DNA of 64,000 nt from an uncultured Latescibacterota bacterium (GTDB taxonomy: Bacteria; Latescibacterota; UBA2968; UBA8231), in the NCBI GenBank assembly GCA_958295495.1, contig OY282352.1, positions 3,846,548 through 3,910,547 of the forward strand. The letters run 5' to 3'. Positions 35,646 to 44,138 of the stretch are shown piece after piece. The position numbers and the translations under genes were made by a program. The notes under the pieces are model-generated. The model was not told where the DNA came from, ran no database searches, and saw only the letters and a program-made list of their open reading frames with translations. The first letter of the stretch is position 1, and every line of letters begins with the position of its first letter.

Positions 35646-35674
35646 TTGAGATTGAAGTGATATATTGATATATT
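35646..35674 (+). promoter_or_regulatory. Candidate sigma70-type promoter for CBM9-like gene
   Basis: TTGAGA (35646-35651), 17-nt spacer, TATATT (35669-35674) in an AT-rich gap after the barrel gene. The start codon is 118 nt downstream, so the transcript would have a leader of about 110 nt. Confidence 0.5.
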
Positions 35675-35791
35675 TTTATAGACGATCTGTTGGCAGCAGA
35701 AAGGAGGCGCAAGACACAGACACCGTTTCAGGCCCGCTTGGGGTAGCAAGCGGAGCAATGTCCACCCACTAACTAAAAAAGAGGTATCGCG

Positions 35792-36667
35792 ATGAAGAGA
35801 ATCAATGAGGTATCAATTGCTTTACTAGTCTCTGCCCTCGTGGTCGGCGCGGCCTTTGGCCACCAAGGCGAGATGAAGTTCATGTTCCAGTTCCCGGATC
35901 ACCTGACTCCGGTGCTGGACGGCGATATGTCGGACTGGGACATTGTAGGCGATGTGTACAAGACCAAAGCCGAAACCATGTTCAACCAGTTCGGAGCACC
36001 CATGGATTTGAGCGATTTCAATGCTTGGCTCGTCTGGGCCTACAACATCAACGACGGCAAGGCCTATTTTGGAGCTTGGATCGCCGACGACTTTATCAAC
36101 GACACCGAGAAGTGGTCGACGACCACGGATTGGGATCACACCGGCGGCATCTTTCGCGGCTTCGACCAGGGGGATGACTTCGAGACTCGCTGGGCCAGTG
36201 CCCAAGCCCAGCGCTACGATCTGGCTGGCCCGATTTTCAGCTCTTCTGGTTATTATACCCGGATTATCGACGGCTCCAAAGCCTGGGCGGGCCAGTCCCC
36301 TTACGTGGAGTGGGCCGGCAGGTTTCTCCGCGGCGACGTCAATACCCAAGAGCCAGCCGAAATGTTCGGCGAGTACTCCATTGTGCCCTTTGACGACATC
36401 CATCCCGATGGCCCCGACCAAAGTGTCAGGCACAATTGGGTGGAAGGCACGGTCGTCGGCATTGAGGTCAACTGGGGCGACAAGGATGCCGACCCCGGCT
36501 CCTACGACGATGCCTACTGGTCTGGTTTTGGCGGCATAGGTGCTTCTAGGGATGCCGACCAGTTCGGCGACTATTTGTTGGCACCCATCGAAGAGGGCTT
36601 GCCCGAGGCTAGAGCTACCGCGGTCGAGGCCAACACTTGGGGCCAGATCAAGTCCACCTTCAAATAA
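35792..36667 (+). CDS. Secreted CBM9-like protein with TWGQIK C-terminal motif
   Basis: 291 residues, SD AAAAAGAGGT. A signal peptide (NEVSIALLVSALVVGAAFG) is followed by a single domain opening LTPVLDGDMSDWDIVGDVY, the characteristic start of family 9 carbohydrate-binding-like domains, with AYFGAWIADDFIN and later GIEVNWGDKDADPGSYDD. It ends VEANTWGQIKSTFK, similar to the end of the protein at 22505 (SWGQLKASLL), which suggests a shared C-terminal signal. It has its own promoter and a terminator after it, so it is probably expressed separately and strongly. Confidence 0.72.
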   Translation: MKRINEVSIALLVSALVVGAAFGHQGEMKFMFQFPDHLTPVLDGDMSDWDIVGDVYKTKAETMFNQFGAPMDLSDFNAWLVWAYNINDGKAYFGAWIADDFINDTEKWSTTTDWDHTGGIFRGFDQGDDFETRWASAQAQRYDLAGPIFSSSGYYTRIIDGSKAWAGQSPYVEWAGRFLRGDVNTQEPAEMFGEYSIVPFDDIHPDGPDQSVRHNWVEGTVVGIEVNWGDKDADPGSYDDAYWSGFGGIGASRDADQFGDYLLAPIEEGLPEARATAVEANTWGQIKSTFK

Positions 36668-36712
36668 GGCCGACTCGACTGCCTGCACCACAGACATTAA
36701 AGGACGTTTTCA

Positions 36713-36752
36713 GGCGGGGTTTGCAGGCTACTGTGAACCCCGCCGTTTTCTT
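36713..36752 (+). terminator. Intrinsic terminator after CBM9-like gene
   Basis: Stem GGCGGGGTT (36713-36721) / AACCCCGCC (36736-36744), 14-nt loop, followed by GTTTTCTT. It lies 46 nt after the stop at 36667 and just before the next gene's SD. Confidence 0.75.
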
Positions 36753-36777
36753 GCTGGCCAAGCAAAGGAGGCCCTGG

Positions 36778-38628
36778 GTGAGACTGGTACTGATTGTAGT
36801 CCTAACCGTGTTGGGGATAGGAGCGGACTATCGGGCCGAGGCGCGCCAATTTTACCAACTGGGGGGCCGCGCCGGAAACCCTTGGAGCGGAAGTGGTGCC
36901 CTGAGCTTTATCGATGTGGAAAAAGTGCCGGGCGCCATTCGCCCATTCAGCGCCGAAAGCAGCGAGAATCTGGTTGCCTCGATGGGCGAGCGGAATGGCG
37001 ATATTACCAGCTTGGTGAGCATTTACACCCTGCCGGCGAATTGGCTGGACGACCGCGTGCTGATAGTAGATGGCGATTCGACTACGGCTTTTGTGCATCC
37101 GCCGCGCATCAATTTCTTTCGCGGCCCCGGGTTCTTCTATACCACGCCGATGTTCTTCGATCTGGGGGCCCCATTCCCCATCGAAGGGATCCGCTTTGCA
37201 ACCCGCGCCGATCATCGAGGGCACAAGATCCGCCAGTTTAGGCTGTACGTCAACGACGGCCGGGAAGAGAGCAAAGACGAAAAAGGGAATCTCATCTGGA
37301 CCTTGGTTCGCGACGAGAAAGACAACCTAAGCCCGGTGGTCGGACTGGATATCGAACCCCAGATAGCACGCCACGTCTATCTCCATCCCCTAGAAGTGGG
37401 GGAGACCTGGGAAGTGGCCGAGTTTGAGGTATATGGTCGGGGGTTTGTTCCCCAAGCCTCGTTTCTGTCCGACCCGATCGATCTGGGACGAGCATCCAGT
37501 TTGGGGCGCATCTGGTGGAGCGGCCAACTCGATCGAGAAGCGAAAATAGTCATCCAGAGCCGCAGCGGCAGCGATGACCAGCCCGAGATCTACTGGCGCA
37601 AGACCGGAGTGGGGGCAGAGGAAGTGCCATTGGGGACCAACGGTCGGCCCATGAGCCGCCAAGTGTATGGGGCCATGCCCCAGAACGTGCAGGGGCGCAT
37701 TACCCAAGATCTGGAAAACTGGAGCGTATGGCACACCTATGAGTATGCGGACGGACTCGCCGGTGCCCAAATCCTCTCGCCCAGCCCCCGGCAGTACGTG
37801 CAGCTACGCCTTGATTTTTTCTCCGCCAGATTGGCGGGAGGACAAATCGACTCGCTGTTCTTTGAATTTTCTCAACCCCCTGTGGTCGCCGAGGCGATTG
37901 GCGAGATTTACCCTCCTTTTGTCGAATCGGCCGACCCGGTTCGGTTCACCTATGCGGTGCGGACCCGACTGGAGGCGGAGCAGTCGGGGTTCAATGTTCT
38001 CGAGGTGCGGACGCCCGCCCGTCTGGAGGCCGTCCACGCGGTGCGCATTGACCGCGAAGGGGTCAATTTTACCCCGAGTTTCGATCCGGCAGCTCCCCAC
38101 CAGTTCGCCGTCCAATTTGACCGCATCGACCAAGACCAGACCCTCCTCGAAGTGGATTTTGCCGCCCGAGTCTTTAGCTATGGAACGACCTTCAGCGGCG
38201 CGGTGTCGGATGCGGACAGGGACGAAGTGCCCCAGAGCGTGATTCCCGGAGATGCCATGAGCGAGTTGTTGAGCGAGGCTTTAGACGTCCGCACGCCGCT
38301 CAAGGGCAGTCTGCTCAGCGCCGCGCAGGTGGTTCCCAACCCGTTCTCACCCAATGGGGACGGCGTCAACGACCAAGTCCAGTTCTCCTATACTTTACTG
38401 CGTCTGACCCAAGTCGTGCCCCTCGAGACGGAAATCTACACGCTGGCGGGAAACCGAGTGCGCACTTTGGGCAGTGGAGAAGGGGGGAGCGCGCTTTATC
38501 AAACTGCTTGGGACGGGCGGGACGACGAGGGCGAATTGGTAGCCCCAGGACTATACATTTACCGCGTCGCGGTAGAAGCCGGCAGCGGTCGGGAGGAGCG
38601 ACTGGGGCCGATCGCCGTGGTGTACTGA
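36778..38628 (+). CDS. Secreted protein with FlgD-like C-terminal domain (paralogue B)
   Basis: 616 residues from GTG at 36778, chosen because AAAGGAGG lies 8 nt before it; the in-frame extension upstream crosses the terminator hairpin. Signal/anchor VRLVLIVVLTVLGIGADYRA. It shares blocks with paralogue A: FFDLGAPFPIEGIRFATRAD, AEFEVYGRGFVPQASFLSD, and the C-terminal PNPFSPNGDGVNDQVQFSYT with WDGRDDEGELVAPGLYIYR, ending GPIAVVY. It is followed after 8 nt by the SurA-like gene. Function unknown; the role is taken from the gene group. Confidence 0.75.
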   Translation: MRLVLIVVLTVLGIGADYRAEARQFYQLGGRAGNPWSGSGALSFIDVEKVPGAIRPFSAESSENLVASMGERNGDITSLVSIYTLPANWLDDRVLIVDGDSTTAFVHPPRINFFRGPGFFYTTPMFFDLGAPFPIEGIRFATRADHRGHKIRQFRLYVNDGREESKDEKGNLIWTLVRDEKDNLSPVVGLDIEPQIARHVYLHPLEVGETWEVAEFEVYGRGFVPQASFLSDPIDLGRASSLGRIWWSGQLDREAKIVIQSRSGSDDQPEIYWRKTGVGAEEVPLGTNGRPMSRQVYGAMPQNVQGRITQDLENWSVWHTYEYADGLAGAQILSPSPRQYVQLRLDFFSARLAGGQIDSLFFEFSQPPVVAEAIGEIYPPFVESADPVRFTYAVRTRLEAEQSGFNVLEVRTPARLEAVHAVRIDREGVNFTPSFDPAAPHQFAVQFDRIDQDQTLLEVDFAARVFSYGTTFSGAVSDADRDEVPQSVIPGDAMSELLSEALDVRTPLKGSLLSAAQVVPNPFSPNGDGVNDQVQFSYTLLRLTQVVPLETEIYTLAGNRVRTLGSGEGGSALYQTAWDGRDDEGELVAPGLYIYRVAVEAGSGREERLGPIAVVY

Positions 38629-38636
38629 TAGAAGAT

Positions 38637-40376
38637 ATGAGAGACAGAAAACCACGGGCTTGGCAAGGATGCGAGCTTTTACTCCTATGGAGCCTCGCGG
38701 CGTGTTCTCCGGGTGCGGAGGTCGCCCTCGAACCTGGGGTGGTGGCGCGCATTGATTCCACTTCCATCTCGGCTGCCGAGATGCGCGATTTCGTCGTCTC
38801 GATGCCCCGGCCCTTGCGCCTCGAGGGGCCGGGAGACCAAGTGAGGAAGCACTACTTACGCAGTCTGCTGGCCAAGCACCTGCTCGTACTGGAGGCCAAA
38901 GAGCGGGGATTGGATACCGCCGCGGTGGTACAGGCCAAGGTGAGGCCCTACTGGCGTCAGTACTTGGTCAACACCTATCGCCGGCTCGCACTGGCACCCA
39001 ACGTGCAGGTTTCCGAGGAGGAGGTCCGCGCCTATTTCGCCCACAGCGGCTTGGACCGCAAGCGCCAGCTAGCGGGCATTTTGGTGGAAGAGGACAGCAC
39101 CGCCGAGCAAGTCTATGAGCAACTCAAAGCGGGCGGGGATTTTGCCCGGCTGGCCGCCGAATACACCATAGACGAACGGTCGGCTTCTCAGGGGGGCGTA
39201 CTGGGATTCATCGATTTGGAGCAGGCCCGCAGGTTACAGATTCCAGACGAGGTGTTCCGCAGCCTGCCGAGTGGACAGCTATCGTCCATTCTGCCCATGG
39301 GCACGCGCTACCAGATCGTGCGTTTCCTCCAAGACCAGCCCGTCCCGCTAGAGGAGCAACGACAGCAGATTCGCAACATACTCTACGAACGCAAGCGCTT
39401 GGAGCAGGAGGGGGCGGAAATCGCGGCCCTCACCCGCAAGCTAAACGTGCAGCTAGTGCCAGAGGGGGTGGAGCTCCTGTTGAATAAAGCGGCTCTCCAC
39501 CCCCGGGTGCGACGCGACCATCTGGCCGCTGAGGAGGCGGCCCAGCCCCTTTTTACCATGAGGAGAGGGCAGATCTCGCTGGGAGAGTACCTCAATGCCC
39601 TGTGGACGGATATGCGGGCCTTGTCTGGCTGGGGCATGCGGGACAGGGCCGAGGTAGTCAATACAGCGAGGGAACTGGTTTTGATACCGGCTTTGTTGGC
39701 AGAGGCGGCGCAACGGGCCGGGTTGGAGGAGACGGCGGATGGACAACAGCGGTTGCAGGAAATACGCACGGAATTCATGATCAAACAGCTACGCCAAGAA
39801 GAGATCATCGACCAATCCGCGGCGAGCGGGGAGGAAGCGAGGGATTTTTACGACAACAATGAGGAGTTGTTCAGGGAGCCGGCCCAATACATCGTCGTCG
39901 AAGTGCTGGTCGAGACCGAGGTAGAAGCCGCCGGGTTGCGGCGCGCCATTGAACAAGGTGCGACCTTGGGAACGCTCGCCCAAAAGCACACCATCCGCCC
40001 AGGTATGCAGGAAAAAGACGGCTTGATGCATCTGGGCGAGTACGAGCGTTTGACCCAGCCGCGGCTCTTCAAAGCGGTAAAGGCGGCCAGCCTCGACAAA
40101 ATAACCGGCCCGCTACAGGTTAAAGACGGATACAGCATTTTCAAGGTTCTCAACCGCGAGGGGGGAGAGTTAGCTCCCTTTTTCTCAGTCGAGAAAAAGG
40201 CGCGGGCCTTGGTGCGCGGACAGAAGCGAGAGCAACTTTTTGAAGAGCTGGTTGATGACCTGCTGGACAAATACAAAGAGCGGATCGCCGTATCTGATAG
40301 GGCGTTGGAGGCGGCCCTACCCGATGCGTTCCTGCAGCGTCACGCCTCGGAAGCTCCGACCAAGAGTGATGGTTAG
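38637..40376 (+). CDS. SurA-like peptidyl-prolyl isomerase lipoprotein, two parvulin domains
   Basis: 579 residues from the ATG at 38637. A lipobox LAAC lies after CELLLLWS, so the protein is probably membrane-anchored in the periplasm. A helical N-terminal chaperone-like region is followed by a first rotamase domain with ASQGGVLGFIDLEQARRLQI and SGQLSSILPMGTRYQIVRF, a long helical region, and a second, more divergent rotamase domain with EKDGLMHLGEYERLTQPRLF and ITGPLQVKDGYSIFKVLNR. Such proteins assist folding of outer-membrane barrels. Its place between paralogues B and C suggests it serves this set. Confidence 0.82.
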   Translation: MRDRKPRAWQGCELLLLWSLAACSPGAEVALEPGVVARIDSTSISAAEMRDFVVSMPRPLRLEGPGDQVRKHYLRSLLAKHLLVLEAKERGLDTAAVVQAKVRPYWRQYLVNTYRRLALAPNVQVSEEEVRAYFAHSGLDRKRQLAGILVEEDSTAEQVYEQLKAGGDFARLAAEYTIDERSASQGGVLGFIDLEQARRLQIPDEVFRSLPSGQLSSILPMGTRYQIVRFLQDQPVPLEEQRQQIRNILYERKRLEQEGAEIAALTRKLNVQLVPEGVELLLNKAALHPRVRRDHLAAEEAAQPLFTMRRGQISLGEYLNALWTDMRALSGWGMRDRAEVVNTARELVLIPALLAEAAQRAGLEETADGQQRLQEIRTEFMIKQLRQEEIIDQSAASGEEARDFYDNNEELFREPAQYIVVEVLVETEVEAAGLRRAIEQGATLGTLAQKHTIRPGMQEKDGLMHLGEYERLTQPRLFKAVKAASLDKITGPLQVKDGYSIFKVLNREGGELAPFFSVEKKARALVRGQKREQLFEELVDDLLDKYKERIAVSDRALEAALPDAFLQRHASEAPTKSDG

Positions 40377-40412
40377 CGATAAACAGGTGCGTCTTACTTG
40401 GGGCAATAGGTT

Positions 40413-43097
40413 ATGGGATACCGCTCGATGATTTCGGCGACGGCCGCGAGGCGATCAGGTCTTTTGTCCACGGTGCTCTGTTTGGTAGCCTTTTTCCTCC
40501 CCATGGCTCTAAACGGGGTATGGGCCCAGTCGAGGGGGTACAGGCTGGGCGTGAGTCAGGTGGAGGTGCGAACCGAGGCGCACTGGCAGGCTTGGGATTT
40601 TCCGCGGGATATGGTGACGATAACGCCGTCTGGCTCGGTGCAGTCCAGATTTATACAAATACCGCACAACGCCCTATTGGATGCAGCCGACTTTAGCTAT
40701 CCCATTGATGGCAGCTTGCGAGCGCAGTACGCCAATTCGTTCCAAGACGAAAACAACGCCCTGCTGGCGCACGGCGGCATCAAAAGGGCTGGTTCAAATC
40801 CGCAGCTAGCGGAGCGGGCCATTGACGCAGATCCGGCTACCGCTTGGGAGCCGGCCCCGGCCGATCCCCTGCGGGACTGGGTGTTGGAAATTGATCTCGG
40901 CCGTCTGGTGTCGGCCACCAAGGTCGTTGTGCGCTTTGCCGCAGAAGGGGATCCGTTCCTGCAATTCAGAGTGCATTCGGCAGGGGGGCAAAACCCCTTT
41001 GGCACGGCCGACCGCAGCGGTGCCTTGGACTACACCTTGGTCGGCAGTACCACCCAGCCCAATCGCGACCAGCGGGTCTTTGAGTTTGACCTCGCGCCGC
41101 TGGGCACCCATACAGAGGAGTGGACCGGCCGCCTTATGCAGTACCTGCGCGTCGCGGCCACGGCCACCAATGGCGAGCGAGCGCAACAGCTTTCTGCCGA
41201 GGATTATCAGGTGCTGGCAGCAGAGGACCAAGGCGCTGTGGAATACGTCTGGAAAATCGCCGGCGAAGAGCGTCTAGTAACGGCCGAGCGCTACGCCCAG
41301 TTGCCATTTGAGCAGCAGGGCGGGGTGCGCCATTACCGCCGCGAACGGCCCCAACTCGCCGAGGTGGAAGTATGGAGTGTGGGCGAGAACATTGCCCTAG
41401 GGATAGTAGAGCGCGGCGGCAGTCTGCACGACGTCAATCCCAATTCTTCGCCCGAACTTGCCGTTGACGGCAACGTGCGCACCGAGTGGCAGGGCATGGT
41501 TTACTTTCCCACCGGAGAGACCGCCGAGTGGGGGCTGTTAAACGTAAATCTGGGTTCCCACTTCCTAGTCCATGCCGTGCGCATCATTACCCGCGTCGGC
41601 GGAAGAAACCTGATTGGTTATCTATTGCGCGGTTCGGACGGCTCGCTGGCGCCCGATGGCAGTTTAATCTGGGAGGAATTGAGTGGTCAGACGCGGCAGC
41701 TAAACCAAAATACGCGGCTGTTCGAGGATCGCTTTGCGCCGCGCCCGCTACGGTTTCTAGAATTCCGCAACCTAGACATTGCCCGCCGCACTAGGGCCCA
41801 TGAGGGGCACCGGATACTGAGCACAGTGACCGAAATCCAAGTCTTCGCCACCGGGCACTTGCCCATGCTCGAGATGACTTCCGACCTCATTGATCTGGAG
41901 AGTTCCAAGACGCTGACCACCATCGAATGGGAAGCTAACACCCCCTCGGGCACAGCGGTGGAAGTCCGCACTCGCACGGGAAACGACCTGCGCGAGGTAA
42001 ACCGCTATTTCAAAAAGGACGGCACGGAAGTAGCCAACAAAGAAGAATACGACGCTCAGCCGTCCTTCTACCGGGGAGAGATCCTTACTGAGTTCCTGCC
42101 GGGACCGGGCTGGAGCAACTGGAGTCAAGTCTATGTCAAACCGGGCGAAGTCATCCTTTCCCCCAATCCCCGGCACTATATGATGATCCAGACGAGACTG
42201 CTCAGTGAAGACGCGGCCGCGGCCCCTAGCTTGCAGTCGATCCAAGTCCACTTCACAGCACCGCTGGTAGAGCGCATCGGTGGGGAAATAGAGCCTAAGC
42301 GGAATGTCTCCCTCGGCGAACTCACCGATTTCGAGCTCTTCATACGCCCCTCCTTCGCCGCTCGAGATCCGGGGTTCGACCGCATCCGTCTCATAGCTCC
42401 TTCGCGAGCAAATATCGAACTGCGCCAAGTGAGCTTGGGAGACGAAAGCGGATTTGCTGCCGGAAACGAGGAGATATTTGCCGAAGTGGCAAAAGGTCGT
42501 TTTGAGAATGGGGCGGGGGAGGGGCTAGAGGTGGCCAAGGTGGCAAGCGACACTCTGCAACTCGGGTTGCCAAGAATCCTGCGGCGCGGCAGTGCGGATC
42601 TTGTGCGGCTCTCTTTTTCGTCGCGCGTTTTCCTGAGCGGTGCCACTTTTGCAGCCGAAGTTGGGCGCTCGACTCAAGCGGACAACTGGCAAAGGGTGGA
42701 TCCAGCGGACCCGGTAGGAGACGAATTGGCCGCTGGTGAGGGGTTGACAGTGTTGACGACCGCCCGCCGCGGACAGCTCGGGACAATTGAGGTGGCTCCC
42801 ACCCCTTTTACTCCAAATGGCGACGGCATCAACGACACGGCTGTCTTTTCGTTTGCCGTGCTCAAAGTCAATGTAGCCCGGCAAGTGGCGGTGTATTTAT
42901 ACGACTTGGCAGGCAGGGAAGTGAGGCGTCTTTCCGAGAGGCGCACTATGGCCAACGGGCTGTATCGCCTGGTCTGGGACGGACGAGATGAAGGGGGAGA
43001 TTTGGTATCCCCGGGCCTTTACCTCGCCCGCGTTAAGGTGGATGACGACGCGAGGGAGGCCAACTCGGCTGCCCGCCTAGTTGGGGTGGCGTATTGA
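40413..43097 (+). CDS. Secreted protein with discoidin-like and FlgD-like domains (paralogue C)
   Basis: 894 residues. Signal peptide SGLLSTVLCLVAFFLPMAL...VWAQ. Two discoidin-like regions are marked by AERAIDADPATAWEPAPAD / WVLEIDLGRLVSATKVVVR and by SPELAVDGNVRTEWQG / LLNVNLGSHFLVHAVRIIT. The C-terminal domain is VAPTPFTPNGDGINDTAVFS with WDGRDEGGDLVSPGLYLARV, and the protein ends RLVGVAY. It is longer than paralogues A and B because the N-terminal discoidin part is duplicated. The discoidin piece resembles that in the M6-like fragment at 21994. A second ATG five codons in is an alternative start. Confidence 0.75.
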   Translation: MGYRSMISATAARRSGLLSTVLCLVAFFLPMALNGVWAQSRGYRLGVSQVEVRTEAHWQAWDFPRDMVTITPSGSVQSRFIQIPHNALLDAADFSYPIDGSLRAQYANSFQDENNALLAHGGIKRAGSNPQLAERAIDADPATAWEPAPADPLRDWVLEIDLGRLVSATKVVVRFAAEGDPFLQFRVHSAGGQNPFGTADRSGALDYTLVGSTTQPNRDQRVFEFDLAPLGTHTEEWTGRLMQYLRVAATATNGERAQQLSAEDYQVLAAEDQGAVEYVWKIAGEERLVTAERYAQLPFEQQGGVRHYRRERPQLAEVEVWSVGENIALGIVERGGSLHDVNPNSSPELAVDGNVRTEWQGMVYFPTGETAEWGLLNVNLGSHFLVHAVRIITRVGGRNLIGYLLRGSDGSLAPDGSLIWEELSGQTRQLNQNTRLFEDRFAPRPLRFLEFRNLDIARRTRAHEGHRILSTVTEIQVFATGHLPMLEMTSDLIDLESSKTLTTIEWEANTPSGTAVEVRTRTGNDLREVNRYFKKDGTEVANKEEYDAQPSFYRGEILTEFLPGPGWSNWSQVYVKPGEVILSPNPRHYMMIQTRLLSEDAAAAPSLQSIQVHFTAPLVERIGGEIEPKRNVSLGELTDFELFIRPSFAARDPGFDRIRLIAPSRANIELRQVSLGDESGFAAGNEEIFAEVAKGRFENGAGEGLEVAKVASDTLQLGLPRILRRGSADLVRLSFSSRVFLSGATFAAEVGRSTQADNWQRVDPADPVGDELAAGEGLTVLTTARRGQLGTIEVAPTPFTPNGDGINDTAVFSFAVLKVNVARQVAVYLYDLAGREVRRLSERRTMANGLYRLVWDGRDEGGDLVSPGLYLARVKVDDDAREANSAARLVGVAY

Positions 43098-43186
43098 CTT
43101 TTGCGGTCCGCCGGCCGTACAACGGCTAAGGCCGCTTCTGAGGGCTGTTCCTCGATTACCTTCAATCCAGATAGCTGCTGAACGTC

Positions 43187-43765
43187 TTGTCCAATTACTA
43201 CGAGCCTGGGCCGCTGGTCCTGTTGCAGCGTCCGGTGGCTCTCATCGGCTTCCTCGGCGTTGACCAACACGGCTTAGGCCGCGACTTGGCTGCCTTGAGC
43301 GGCCTGCCCCTCATCGAAGTGGATCGCTGGATCGAACACGCGGCCGGCCAGTCCTTGGTTGCCCTCGTGCAGACGCAGGGTATAGAGGCCCTGCGCCAAT
43401 TGGAGGACCGCTTTCTCGCCCAAGCCTTGGTCGCGCGTCCGCCCGGAGTTGTCGTCTTGGGCGATGGGGCACTGATCAAAGAAGCCAACCTCCGACAGGT
43501 GCTGGCCAAAGCGACCTTGGTGTACCTCAAGTTGTCGCTGGCCAGCATCTATTGGAAGCTGCGCCACCAAGCCCTAGGGCCCCATCCGCTGCTGCTGCGA
43601 CCGCCCGAAAGTACAGCGCAACTCAGGTCGCTGTTGGCCGAGCGCCAAGGCGGCTTTGACCAAGCTCACGTGACGCTGGACATGGACGAGATGGCGCCAG
43701 AAGCAGCCCTGCGCTACTTGTTGGATAAGCTGCCCCAATGGGGGACGGCGCGGCCCTTAGCGTAG
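43187..43765 (+). CDS. Shikimate kinase homologue with degenerate P-loop
   Basis: 192 residues from TTG (start uncertain; no strong SD). The frame aligns with shikimate kinase: ALIGFLGVDQHGLGRDLAAL, IEVDRWIEHAAGQSLVALV, GIEALRQLEDRFLAQAL and VVVLGDGAL. The P-loop GxxGxGKST reads GFLGVDQHG, so the Gly, Lys and Ser/Thr that hold ATP are all missing; the DxD start is EVD and the GGG motif is GDG. The protein can hardly be an active kinase. It follows paralogue C by 89 nt and may be a scaffold or regulator of that group. A pseudogene without stops is also possible. Confidence 0.65.
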   Translation: MSNYYEPGPLVLLQRPVALIGFLGVDQHGLGRDLAALSGLPLIEVDRWIEHAAGQSLVALVQTQGIEALRQLEDRFLAQALVARPPGVVVLGDGALIKEANLRQVLAKATLVYLKLSLASIYWKLRHQALGPHPLLLRPPESTAQLRSLLAERQGGFDQAHVTLDMDEMAPEAALRYLLDKLPQWGTARPLA

Positions 43766-43808
43766 GATTGCCCTCCCCGGTTGCGCTAAACGGGCGCGCG
43801 GCGGACGC

Positions 43809-43847
43809 AAAAAAGCCCCGACGGGCAGCAACGCTCGCCGGGGCTTT
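43809..43847 (-). terminator. Intrinsic terminator of the PPC paralogue (minus)
   Basis: On the minus strand, AAAGCCCCG-like arms (43812-43820 / 43839-43847) form a 9-bp stem followed by a run of six T. The same hairpin is found at 47694-47732 after the sister gene. It may also act on the plus strand for the gene ending at 43765. Confidence 0.85.
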
Positions 43848-43871
43848 GAAGCGCGGTGGGACGGGCGGCGA

Positions 43872-44138
43872 TTAGGGGAGGGCCTCGATAGTGAAATTGT
43901 TTCCACTCCTGGTGGCCTGTAGTCCGTTGATGTTGATGCCGTTGGCGCAGATCGTACCACTGCCTAAGGGGGTATAAACGATGCACCCATCGCCGACATT
44001 TTTAAACTCGCCGCCGCCGAATGTACAGCTCTCGTTGGGCCTGACGACCTGCCCCACATAGCAAGCCCCACCCCGAGCAAAACTCGCATGAACGGTATAG
44101 TCTCTGGCAGGGACTCGACCATGAGGTCGTCCAAGCTG
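43872..44138 (-). pseudogene. 3' part of PPC paralogue cut off by an in-frame TGA
   Basis: After the TGA at 44139-44141 the same frame stays open: ARDYTVHASFARGG and then the conserved cysteine-containing end CYVGQVVRPNESCTFGGGEF ... NGLQATRSGNNFTIEALP, nearly identical to the C terminus of the sister protein at 47757. A 37-bp direct repeat (44068-44104 and 44143-44179, period 75) surrounds the stop, suggesting collapse of a third PPC repeat. Confidence 0.8.
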
